Assembly (NCBI GenBank): GCA_024509875.1 | Contig: JAMPIV010004466.1 | Span: 95,548 to 159,547 of the forward strand | Direction: 5' to 3' | Length of the DNA: 64,000 bases | From: Oreohelix idahoensis | Taxonomy: Eukaryota > Mollusca > Gastropoda > Stylommatophora > Oreohelicidae | The notes under the pieces: generated by a model | Database searches by the model: none | Told to the model about the DNA's origin: nothing | Seen by the model: only the letters and a program-made list of their open reading frames with translations | Position numbers and translations under genes: made by a program | Shown: positions 12,987 through 23,105 of the stretch, in pieces | How positions within the stretch are numbered: the stretch's first letter is position 1 | How the letters are laid out: each line of letters starts with the position of its first letter

Positions 12987-13641
12987 AAGATACGAACACA
13001 TTCGCATAAGTCAAATAAATAAACAGCGAAACTAAAAAGAATATGATGACAGAATGCGAAGATATGACAAACAAATGACGCTACAGTATATACACAAAAA
13101 TTTACGTGAAGAACTGAATAATAGAAAAGAGGAGACCTACAAATACACACAATTGAAATCGACTAAAAAACAGAAAGAAAGAGAGAAACAAAAAAAATAT
13201 ACAAAAAACGAAAATAAAGCACAACTCGTCACAACTAAACAGATATAGCAACGATCGTCGCTAGCAAATTTCACAGTAGGCAATTCGCACAGTCCCTAAC
13301 GAAAAAACGCTAACAGTAGAACCTCTGTGGTCGTGGTATCTTCTACTGAAAGACACCGCCCAACCGAGAAAACCCGCTGAAATATAAACATATAAATACA
13401 AATCCAAATAACATATAACTTGTGTAAACATATAAAAAGAGTGCGAAAAATGTGATAGACAGAAGGCTCAAGTTAGAACATAAGGGCACAGTTCACAAAC
13501 AAAACAGGCCACTTAACTTCTATGTATCCACAACGTCAGCACAGTTCAGAACAGGATGTGATCAGCATTCTTAGGACAATGATCCAACGTTGATCCATAT
13601 CTGCTCTCGTAAACTGCCATGACGAAGGAAATGAGCTTCTA

Positions 13642-13692
13642 ACAGGAAACAGCTTCTGACAGGAAACAGCTTCTGACAGGAAACAGCTTCTG
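13642..13692. repeat. 17-bp tandem repeat, 3 copies
   Basis: Three exact copies of acaggaaacagcttctg in the leader of LTR element 1. Confidence 0.9.
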
Positions 13693-13991
13693 AACTTGAC
13701 CTTCTGAATCTGCAACAGTAATTCTGAGACCGGAACAGTTGTTACGGCACTTGTCCTTCTTCTCAACAGATCAGGAAATCCATTCGCTCGGTACTTGTCC
13801 TTCTATTTGTAGACAAACTTCAATACCGCCGAGCAGCGCCGGGTAGTTTCAAAATATCAACAACTGTCAGTACTGCTGCGTCTTTCAAAAAATTTCATCA
13901 AAGGTGATGAATAGCAACTGCAATGTTGTCTTGTAGTCTGCTGATGATGTCTGGGTTTGTTGACCCCCTTGAGAGTTGGTACCAGAATAAA

Positions 13992-14008
13992 CCAACTATT
14001 GGCCACCA
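13992..14008 (-). other. Candidate primer-binding site of LTR element 1
   Basis: On the minus strand TGGTGGCCAATAGTTGG begins five bases after the LTR end. The TGG start fits pairing with a tRNA CCA end. A closely related sequence follows LTR ends near 19100 and 35655. The tRNA was not identified. Confidence 0.55.
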
Positions 14009-14013
14009 TGAAT

Positions 14014-15348
14014 TGATAAGGGTGGAATTAGGATGCCGTCAAATTACCACCTCTATCGACACCAGGTATTACAATGCAAGATGTGGGTGTCTTATCTGGT
14101 TTAGATTGTTGCTGTGTGTGTGTTGCAGTAGAACAGTTCACAGGTACACCACAGGCAACATGACGTGTAGAGTCATAGAAATGGTAACTTCGCTTTAGGT
14201 TTATACCATTTATTGCACGCCACAAAACAGTCATGATACTTATGTTATCATCGGCATAGTACAACGAATGCAGCATTCAAACTCATGTTAACTGACAGTC
14301 ATGTAGAAGTCAATACTCAATAGTTGTATGGAAAACAAATATCATAGCGAAGCTTGATAAATAATACATATAACTTCTGCAACCGTGGTCAGCTGCAGAT
14401 CCTTAATGTTCATAGACAATAATAATTATTCCTTCCTGATGCTAGCAGATCAGATGTATACAATACGTCCGTTTACTGTCTGCACGTGAGTAGCATACAT
14501 GGATTACAGGTCAGCTCGCCCTTTATAACCTTCCTAAGTCTAACCATCTGACTTGGACGTGATCTCTGATATAACGAATCCTGGAACACAGACAATAGTC
14601 TTGTTGGTCTAGAGCGACCCATAGATATATAACTAGTTCAGGTATAAAGATACCGGTGACTTAATCCTAGTCAAAGTACCTCTCCATTTTGAATCACACA
14701 GGCGAGCAAAAAGGCGACAAAATGACGAACCTCTAGATGATAGCCTAAAGTTCGATACAAGAGGAATTACCTTATTTCGGAAAATCAACCATGAACATAT
14801 GCCTCCAGGCAGGCTTGAATAATACGGGGAAATAGTCTAGTTAGCTAACTAACTCACAAAGACAATGTATTTCCCTCAGAGAATCACAAGACGCAGTCAC
14901 GTCCGCTCGCTAATCAGTCCATTTCTCAACTGCCCGACCTGGGCGGAACAACAAAACGACAACCCAGTCGAGACATGCGCAGAGTGACAATCTCTGAGTC
15001 GCTGTTCACAATAAGACGATTCTAAGAACATTCGAGATAAAAGTCTTACACAGTCGCGCCTTTTATGGACATGAACAGAAGCGTTAAGAAAGGTTTCAAA
15101 CATCTACAACAGTTGACTGATACTATCAAATAAGGAGATATGGTCACGCTTCGTTCAAGACATTATAGACCGAACGTGTCTCTATACAAGAGGAGGTAAA
15201 CTCATAAAAAATAGCAGTATCGATATATCGGCATATGTCCCTTTGACCATAAAATATATATAACATGCATTTCAGTCAAATAATGATCATACATACGAAA
15301 AACGATCATACAAAGACTTTGGAAAAAAGTAATTATTTGTGCGTAACA
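14014..15348 (-). repeat. 5' LTR of LTR element 1
   Basis: This 1335-bp copy matches 5405-6725 along its full length. Promoter and polyadenylation signals should lie here, but I did not identify them. Confidence 0.92.
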
Positions 15349-15829
15349 AAGAGAAAGACAAAATACCAGAGGATAATCTTCAAGTATATTGTGCACACCT
15401 AGATATACTGCATAGACAAGTCTCAGAGGTTTCAGGATCTTCTTTTGATCACGATTCCAGACTGGATAATAAATCCATTCCTGGACACGTGCAGTGAGGA
15501 ACTAGGAAGGGTGGAACAGGAACTGATATCGCTACAAAATGACGTTGAGCTTAAAGCCAATGTTCAAGAAATCATATCAAGACTTTTGGTTGCAGAAAGA
15601 AATCTCTGAAGGCTACCCTGCAGTGTGGGGAAAGGTTAAGATGTTCTGTATTGCCTTTACAACATCGTATTTAGCAGAGCGTGGTTTCAGCGTGGTTGTC
15701 CAACTTCTTTCGAAGCAGAGAAACAGACTGCAGATTACTGAACGTGGGGACCTGAGACTCTATCTAAGTAATTTTCAGCCTGATGTTGAGAAGCTGATAT
15801 CACTACACCAGGCACATCCATCTCACTGA
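15349..15829 (+). pseudogene. hAT transposase, C-terminal part
   Basis: The hAT frame resumes after the LTR element, with one target duplication copy (15349-15353). Coding-like sequence leads into the open segment 15539-15829, which holds the hAT dimerisation region: KVKMFCIAFTTSYLAERGFS, then LLSKQRNRL and LRLYLSNF. That LAERGFS-type block is diagnostic. The stop codon is at 15827-15829. Frame changes occur between 15353 and 15539. Together with 4014-5404 this accounts for a transposase of normal length. Confidence 0.88.
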
Positions 15830-16129
15830 AGTTAAAAATGAAGTAAGTTTGTTACTAATTTACTTTCGCATACTGCTGTTTGTTTTACAGCATTAAGTAA
15901 TTAAGTTTTTCTTTTTAAATTAAGTTAATAAATAAGCGTATCTGTAGCTTTATATTAGAATGTGATAAATTGAGGAATTAGTTGTTACTGTATTAACAGT
16001 TGCTCTTATTTTTCACTCTTTACATTTTTTTATGTACTGTGGGGAAATGCAGGGGGCGCTGGGGACATGCTCTGGGAGCCTGGGGGGGGGGGGGGGGGGG
16101 GGGGACCCAAAAAAGTTTGGGAAACACTG
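15830..16129 (+). other. hAT 3' non-coding end and right terminus
   Basis: AT-rich DNA is followed by a G-rich sub-terminal zone that includes a run of about 23 G (16082-16104), then the terminal inverted repeat ending cactg at 16129. Confidence 0.7.
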
Positions 16130-16137
16130 CTTTAAAT
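16130..16137. repeat. hAT target-site duplication, right copy
   Basis: ctttaaat, identical to 2797-2804. Confidence 0.9.
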
Positions 16138-16238
16138 GCAAGCCAAAATGTAGAAACTGGAGCTTATGACTTCAACTCAACATGTTTCGGAATGGTAGAA
16201 AAGCCATAGGAAAAGCCTAGATATCATCATCATCATCA

Positions 16239-17637
16239 TCAGTTGCCATCTCCACAACGGAGGTTGGCTGTAATGGATCTCCAACGTCTTCTGTCTCTTG
16301 TCTTGGTGGTGCACTCTGATAGACTCTTTCCTGTCCATCTTTTGATGTTATCTTCCCACTTATAGCGCTGTCTTCCCCTTGCACGTTTGCCTTCAACTCT
16401 CCCTTCTGTTATGGTCTTCTGAAAGGTGTTATGCCTTTTTATGTGGCCAAAGTATTTTAGCTGCCGAACTTTGACCTCCCTCATTAGTTCTCTTTTCATA
16501 CCTAGATTTTCTAGGACCTCCTTATTTGTTTTCATCTCTTTCCATGAGATACGCCCCATTCTTCTATATATCCACATTTCAAGAGCCTCAATTCTTTCTT
16601 CCAAATGCTTATTCATCGTCCATGTTTCTGCACCATATAGAAATGCAGAATATGTATAACACTTTATGATTCTCAGTTTTAATTTATGAGATAACTGTTT
16701 GGATGTCAGTATATGTTTCATGTTGTTGAATGTAGCTTTGGCCATTCCTATTCTCTTCTTGATTTCTGTTTCACATCTACCATCTTCTGTTATTATATGA
16801 CCAAGATATACGTAGCTCTTGACTTTTTCCGGGATTTTCCCATTTACGCTTATCTTTAATGTGGGTTTATCGTCTGTTTTGCTAATTATCATAGTTTTTG
16901 TTTTCTCAATATTAATGTCGAGTCCATTTTCATGACTTATACTGTTCACTTGCTTCACTAGTTCTTGTAACTCCTGTTCGCTTTCAGCTAACAACACGGT
17001 ATCATCTGCATATCTAAGGTTGTTTATTGACCTTCCACTGACGTTCAGTCCTGGTATTTCCTGAATCTGTTTGAAAATTTTTTCGGTGTATAAATTAAAT
17101 AGGCAGGGGGACAGCACACAACCTTGTCTGACACCTCTTTTTATGTCTATGTATGGTGAATAATTCCTTCCCGATCTTACTGTGGCAGTTTGCTCCCAAT
17201 AAAGGTTACTGAGTATTCTTTTATCCTTTCCATCAATACCTATGTCCTCGAGGCATTCAATTATTTTCTCATGATGGACTCTGTCAAAAGCCGTCTTATA
17301 GTCAATGAAGCACATATACATACTTTTTTGGACCTCTGTATATTTTTCTGCTAATATTCTTAGGCAAAATATTGCCTCTCTTGTTCCACTGTTCCGTCTA
17401 AAACCAAACTGTTCTTCTTGGATTTCGCTGTCTACTTTACTTTTTATTCTTTCCTGTATGGTTTTTAGCAGTATCTTAATTGCATGACTCATCAGGCTGA
17501 TTGTTCTGAAGTCTGAACATTCTGTTGCATTCGGTTTTTTGGGCAATGTTATGAAAACTGATGTCTTCATGTCGTGTGGTATATATCCTGTATTGTATAT
17601 ATCGTTGCATATTTCTGTGATTGTATCTATACCAAAG
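16239..17637 (-). pseudogene. LINE A reverse transcriptase and C-terminal domain
   Basis: A frame open for about 466 codons of LINE sequence; the first residues of the longer open frame belong to the LTR. It shows RT motifs in order: TLPKK with FRTISLM, FGFRRNSGTREA, CFIDYKTAFDRV, GVRQGCVLSP, the catalytic LRYADDTVLL, then YLGHIIT and a thumb with GAETWTMNK. The C-terminal end is Arg-rich (GKRARGRQRYKWEDNI). It ends GDGN at a stop overlapping the ATC tail. The RT core looks intact, but the ORF is severed from its endonuclease by the LTR insertion. Confidence 0.9.
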
Positions 17638-19098
17638 TGTTGCATACATATTTTTGAATGCATAGATTACAAATGTACGATATGTCTATTTAATATGGAA
17701 AATATATTGTTGTATTTAATTGGGTACGAAAATGCTTTTTTTTGTAAAGCCAGATAATCCATGTTTGATTCATACGTTTGATTATATGAGTGATCGTTCT
17801 TGATATTGATTCGGCGCATGGATATTGAATTCATGTCCGTTCTTATTTGTTCGGGCCAGAAAATAGATTAATTTTGCTTGTTATGTTTATGGCCTGAATT
17901 CATGTGTACTACTTGTCTAGTGAAAGAAGATTCAGTCGTATATTGTATACCTTTGTATGTTCAGGTCGGACTACATTCTTTCTGCCGGAATCTAGCGCAG
18001 GTTTTCGTAGTCCTACTGGGTTGTGAAGAGTTCCGATAATGTCGCCAAGAATGGCTGAGTGTATTTTCCAGGGCTGGCACTGTTTAAGGTTTAACAGTGA
18101 TTCGTAGATGTTTTTCCAGGAGAAGTTTATGTCTCTGCAAGAGTCTATTTGTCAGAGATCCTCCTCATATGTGTGATTTGGACTCCAGGTATGCCAGACC
18201 CTATTTTTGATGATCTCGAGTCGGTTAGACCTAGATGGAATATTGTGCTTCGTATCGCTAGGGTCGTGTTTTGTATCGACGAAGATGACAGGCTTTCCTA
18301 CAGCAGTTATGTCTACATGAAGTAACGTGATTACTGTAGCGCTGTATGGAAAAACTTTATGAAATTATTTATATGCACATTCTAAATTAACTTTGGCTTA
18401 TATCTACCCTCCTGCGAGTGAGTGAGCGACAACTCAGGAAGGCGGCCATGTTATATTCCTGTCATCATATTTTTGATCACTGTCAAGAGAACAGATTATG
18501 TATCCTACTATCGGGCAGTGGTATCGAGATCTTGTTATGAGGTGAAAACCCACTATCGTGGTTTATGTTTATTATACAAACATTGGACATATCTCAGCTT
18601 AAGAACTTAGCCATGAAATGACGGTTGGGCCAATGACTTTTGTATGTTTACCGATCCTCATTGACGCGTTCAGTCAGTAGAGGATACGGCGATTAGTTAC
18701 CAGAACAGTGAATGCTACCTTAGGTTGAATGATATTTCACTACTACATGAATGTATCATCCACGATTCAAATAACCAATGAATTTATGTCAACATGTACC
18801 CATGACTGTATCCGTGCTGTCCAGTGTGCGTGCCTTCATTAAACTATTGAAATGTCAGCGGCAGTTCAAGTCGTCATTGCATTACATGAGAGTGTGTGAG
18901 AGGTATTATCAAGTGGTCTGTTACACCGAACTACTACACCATTCGCGTTACTTGACACTCCCACTCAATGTCAACATGACAGGTTCATTCGATGATGCAG
19001 AGGTAACTGAAGAAGACTTTCTTCAGTGATGATCAGTGCATGACCCTAAACATAACATCCGCATGCAGACATCCCCCAGGAGCCTCCTTTATTCTACA
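17638..19098 (+). repeat. 5' LTR of LTR element 2
   Basis: Begins TGTTGCATACA. I place its end at the CTACA before the candidate primer site (19098). The last part, from 18721, is repeated at 19141-19519. The boundary is inferred from the CA end and the following TGGTGGCC, because the other LTR lacks this end. Confidence 0.75.
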
Positions 19099-19519
19099 GT
19101 GGTGGCCAGTATGGGGATGTCTGCATGCGGATGTTATGTTTAGGTTGAATGATATTTCACTACTACATGAATGTATCATCCACGATTCAAATAACCAATG
19201 AATTTATGTCAACATGTACCCATGACTGTATCCGTGCTGTCCAGTGTGCGTGCCTTCATTAAACTATTGAAATGTCAGCGGCAGTTCAAGTCGTCATTGC
19301 ATTACATGAGAGTGTGTGAGAGGTATTATCAAGTGGTCTGTTACACCGAACTACTACACCATTCGCGTTACTTGACACTCCCACTCAATGTCAACATGAC
19401 AGGTTCATTCGATGATGCAGAGGTAACTGAAGAAGACTTTCTTCAGTGATGATCAGTGCATGACCCTAAACATAACATCCGCATCCAGACATCCCCCAGG
19501 AGCCTACAAGTATTCTACA
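18721..19519 (+). repeat. Direct duplication of the LTR end with a 32-bp hairpin at the junction
   Basis: 18721-19085 recurs at 19141-19505 with a single visible difference. At the junction, 19045-19076 and 19113-19144 are perfect 32-bp reverse complements around a 36-base loop that holds the candidate primer site. The short frame repeated at 18778-19029 and 19198-19449 is a product of the duplication, not a gene. Confidence 0.92.
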
Positions 19520-20863
19520 GTGGTGAACCAGATTCCTGGGGTTATGATAACCAGACCATCCCTGACGCCACATACGACACGCATGAACACCAGTGTACAA
19601 GTTACAACGGGGCAGTCGATGTCAGCTTGACCTGTATTACCGATCGGATGCTGTATCTAGGTCAGCGCTTGTTGACAGTTTTTCGCTGTACAGACGGTAT
19701 TATACAGGACAGTTGTATCAATTGTATAAAATATCGGGAGCAGTACTGTTGACATTTCTCATCGTACAGAAGAAAGAAGTGATTGTTGATCCTGTACAGA
19801 AGAATCACAGTGTTGTTGAACATAAAGTGCATATTTCATCGTTGGATCTTCATATGCTCAAAAGAATTGAACATTGTAATAAGTTAATTCAATAATTTAA
19901 TAACTTATTAAAAGTGAAAAATTATTTTGAATAAAAGATAAGCCTTCTCTGCAACACATCACATTGCCATACTATTTGATAATATTATATGCATTTATGC
20001 TATTTATGTTTACATGTTTATATGTGATATTTGTTTGTACTCTGCGGGTTGTTGTTTTGGTTGGGCGGTGTCACACAACAGAGTATCCCACGTAATAGAG
20101 GGTCTGATGTGTGCGTTTCTATAGGTGCAATTTTCTTGATTGAAAATTTGCTGCGACAGCTGTTGCTATTAGTGTTAGCTGTGAAGACTGTACTCATTGT
20201 TGTTTTTGTAATATTCCTCTGTTCTTTAGTTTGTTTTGATTTGTTTGTAATTTGTTGGTCTACCCTTTTCTATTTTTGATTTCTATACACAATTTATATT
20301 TATACACTGTGGCGTTATTTGTCTTGTTATCTTATTGCGGTTATCATCACAGATTCTGTGATCATTCTCTTTGATTTGTCCTATTTAATTTAATTTGATT
20401 TCTGCAAATGTTCTCATATGGTTTTTTCTTGTTTGTCCTTTGTGAATGTCTTAAGTTGACATATGATATATGAGGTATAGTTGAATACACTTATATTATA
20501 GTACAGACCAGTACTTATGATCATTGATTACACTAAGGAAGTATACAAGACCTTTGTAAGGCTTGTCTCCCACAGTGTTTGGGATAGAAAATATTATTTT
20601 CCAGAGGTACTCGAGTGATCATTGAATACATTAATGAAGTATACAAGACCATTGTAAGGCTTGTCTCCCACAGTGTTTGGGATATACAGATATTGTTTCC
20701 CACAGGAAATACTCAAGTTATTTCATTGGTTTATATTTAATAAACAAAATAACCATACAACTTTTTCACTAAGGGACTAAGTCTATAGATAGACTTGTCT
20801 CCAATGAAAGTGAAATAAGGTAATTTATTTACTTTTTCAGGTTTCTGATTTAATAAGACAGGA
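19520..20863 (+). other. 5' leader of LTR element 2
   Basis: No supported gene. A second primer-site-like TGGTGAACCAG lies at 19521. Two diverged copies of a block of about 70 bases (about 20520-20590 and 20617-20690) contain tgtctcccacagtgtttggg. A related tgtttcccacag string occurs in the leader of element 1. Confidence 0.6.
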
Positions 20864-22491
20864 TGTCTAATTAGATTACTTTATTACAAAAGGGAAATCC
20901 TTGATGAGGACTGGTAAAAGCTGCTTAGAGGAATGGGAAAAGCTGCTCAGATTCTCTATGGTAGCTTCAAAAAGAAGAAAAAAGATTAGAAGCTGCTGCT
21001 GAGGAAAGAAAAGCTGCTGCAGAAGAGAGAAAACTTCAAATAGAAGAAAAAAGATTAGACAGAGAAGCTGAAGCTGCTGCTGAAAATAAAAGATTTGAAG
21101 CTGAACAAAAGAAATTGCAGATGCAGGTAGAAGAAAGGAGATTTGAGGCTGAACAAAAAAGAATAGACAGAGAAACTGAACAGAAAAGATTAGACAGGGA
21201 AGCTGAAGAGAGAAAAGCAATAAGAGAACATGAATTTGAATTAGAGAAATTAAAATTGACAAGTATGAGTAATGTTAATCAGGCACCTGGTGGTAATAGT
21301 AAACCCTTTACTTACAAAGTTAAGGTACCAACATTCAATTCTGCCAATGATGATATAACATTCTGGCTTCAGAGGTTTGAACGTGCTTGTCGGGCTCATA
21401 ATGTTGATAAATCGCAATATGTTAACCAATTATCTGAGAATCTAACAGGCGATTCTCTCACTAGTCTATGTTTGGTTGAAGAGGCTGACAAGGATAATTA
21501 TGATGTTATTAGGGCAGCCTTGATTAAGAAGTTTCAGTTACCAGAGGAAGGTTATCGCATGTTGTTTAAAAGAATGGTACCTGAGACGGGGGTTGAATTC
21601 TCAGAATTCATTGGGAAAATACGTCTTACATTTCAACGATGGATTGAATTATCCAAAATAGAGAAAACATATGATGCTCTTATGGATTTGTTGCTCAGAG
21701 ACAAGGTCATGTCTTCTATCAATAAACATTTCCTTGAATTTCTACACGAGCGTAAGCCACAAACACTAAAACAAATGCAAGAATATTGTGACCAATACGT
21801 TACGGCACACCCGGACGTAACTCTTAGCAACACCAAGATTAAAGAGGGTATGCCGGTTGCTTCAGCAACACAATACAATCCCAAGTACCCACACAACTTT
21901 CAGGGAGCTCAAAATAAATTTGACAAAAGGGTTAATTGGCGTAATCATCAAAACCAAGGTAACCAACCAAATCAGGGTTCTTCTTCTAAATTCTGGAAAC
22001 GGGTTGACAGTCCTCGATACAGGGGTGGCCATAACTATAGAAATTTCCGTAGAGGAAGTAATAATAGAAATTACCAGGGTGTTCCTTCTTGGACACAACG
22101 GGATCAATCCTACAGGGATTCTCACTATAATGAACATGATGATTATAATGATGAACATTATGACTCAAACCCAAACAGGGGTTATAACAGAGGGAATAAT
22201 AATTACAGAGGCAACAATAATCGAGGTAGATCACAACACAAAAGACATGGTAAATCTCATTACCAGGCTAACTCTGCACAACAAGAGTTTCATGAAGCCG
22301 GTAAGCAAACCAATGATAAGAAAGACTCTAATAATGTGGGATGTTCTGCTTTCGATTTTGACAGAGCATTTCAGTGTTCCCAATGCAAAACATTATTCGA
22401 GCCAACCACAGTTTCGACTTTAAGCTGTGGTCATCCTCTTCCCCTCTCCCTGCGTCAGTCGCGCATGATGGGAGAGGGGCTCTTAAATTAA
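20864..22491 (+). pseudogene. gag of LTR element 2
   Basis: The ATG at 20864 matches the element 1 gag start but hits a stop at the fourth codon. The coiled-coil region (Glu/Lys/Arg/Ala-rich heptad-like) is readable from about 20965, and the main frame 21115-22491 is open for 458 codons. Order: coiled coil; capsid-like domain (FWLQRFERACR, YRMLFKRM, ELSKIEKTY); basic Asn/Gly/Arg/Tyr-rich tail; and CX2CX13CXH at 22375-22434. A one-base frame change just after that motif separates gag from protease, whereas in element 1 motif and protease share a frame. Confidence 0.88.
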
Positions 22492-23105
22492 ATAAGGGTT
22501 TAGTAGATGGTACTCCGGTCTCAATTCTCTTTGATTCCGGGTGCACAACCATTGGAGTGAGGCAGTCACTCATAGATCCTTCTCGAGCCACTGGCAAAAT
22601 AATCAAATGCATAACATTTGGTGGCACATTGGAGAAGTACTCCACTGCCATTATCCACATTTCTACTCCCTTCTTTACAGAAGATGTGCACGCATGTCTT
22701 CTGCCGAATCCGATCGCTGATCTTATCGTCGGTCGCATTCATGGTGCGAAAGAATGCACTCCGCAACAAATTGCCGAGTGGGAAAGTGATAATATGCATA
22801 CTGCAAATGCTGTAGTCACTAGAGCTCAAGCTCTAAACATGCCGCAATCTTCGCCTTCTGGAGATAATGATGACCAGAACCAAGGTGATCCCTTGGAGAT
22901 TTCGCATGATTCCTTTATAAAACAGCAGGAAGATGATCCTACTCTAAAGAAATTCTTTACTCTAGCAAAAGAAGGTGATCCGAATAAGGACACGAATCGT
23001 AAATCTTGGATTACGATGAAGAATGGGGTACTTGTACGTATGGTACAAGACTCCGCTAAGTCCATTCATTCTCAAATTCTTGTGCCTAAAAAATATGAGA
23101 GTTAA
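22374..23105 (+). CDS. Protease and linker (LTR element 2)
   Basis: An open frame whose coding part begins near 22440, after the gag zinc motif. It has the protease active site LFDSG (Asp54 of the open frame) followed by GVRQSLIDPS, and a second conserved block ending in the flap-distal LIVGRIHG. A linker leads to the integrase zinc domain. The frame closes at 23105 because of one extra base near 23085, beside a run of six A. The same protein continues in the frame 23023-24636. Confidence 0.87.
   Translation: MFPMQNIIRANHSFDFKLWSSSSPLPASVAHDGRGALKLNKGLVDGTPVSILFDSGCTTIGVRQSLIDPSRATGKIIKCITFGGTLEKYSTAIIHISTPFFTEDVHACLLPNPIADLIVGRIHGAKECTPQQIAEWESDNMHTANAVVTRAQALNMPQSSPSGDNDDQNQGDPLEISHDSFIKQQEDDPTLKKFFTLAKEGDPNKDTNRKSWITMKNGVLVRMVQDSAKSIHSQILVPKKYES

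Larger units (their letters stand above)
12458..14013 (-). other. 5' leader of LTR element 1
   Basis: This is about 1.55 kb of non-coding sequence between the 5' LTR and the gag ATG. It contains the primer site, two tandem repeat arrays and two short perfect hairpins (12691-12707 and 12740-12761, each built from TGCACTA/TAGTGCA). No open frame here has family support. Confidence 0.65.
5405..15348 (-). mobile_element. LTR retrotransposon 1, Ty3/gypsy-type with copia-like domain order (Gmr1-like)
   Basis: This is a full-length 9.94-kb element on the minus strand. Two long LTRs (5405-6725 and 14014-15348) start and end TG...CA and are flanked by the 5-bp duplication aagag. Inside, in transcription order, come the primer site, a leader of about 1.5 kb, gag (from 12457), protease and integrase (10774 down to about 8900), then reverse transcriptase and RNase H (to 7497), and a purine-rich tract next to the 3' LTR. 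Integrase therefore precedes reverse transcriptase. The insertion site is inside the hAT transposase gene. LTRs are about 99% identical by eye, so the insertion is recent. There is no envelope gene. Confidence 0.92.
2805..16129 (+). mobile_element. hAT transposon (SCAND3/ZBED5-like), carrying a nested LTR element
   Basis: The left terminus begins cagtggttcccaaag and the right terminus ends ctttgggaaacactg-like (agtttgggaaacactg). These are imperfect terminal inverted repeats starting CAGTG, and they are flanked by a perfect 8-bp duplication (2797-2804 and 16130-16137). The short G/C-rich tracts just inside each end also match in reverse. A broken transposase lies inside at 4014-5404 and 15349-15829. 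The element is about 3.4 kb once the LTR retrotransposon at 5405-15348 is discounted, a normal size for an autonomous hAT. The frame breaks make this copy non-autonomous. Confidence 0.9.

Noticed and set aside
18778..19449. Two identical 83-codon frames
   Set aside because: They lie inside the duplicated LTR end, recur in the 3' LTR (27287-27586) and have no family motif.
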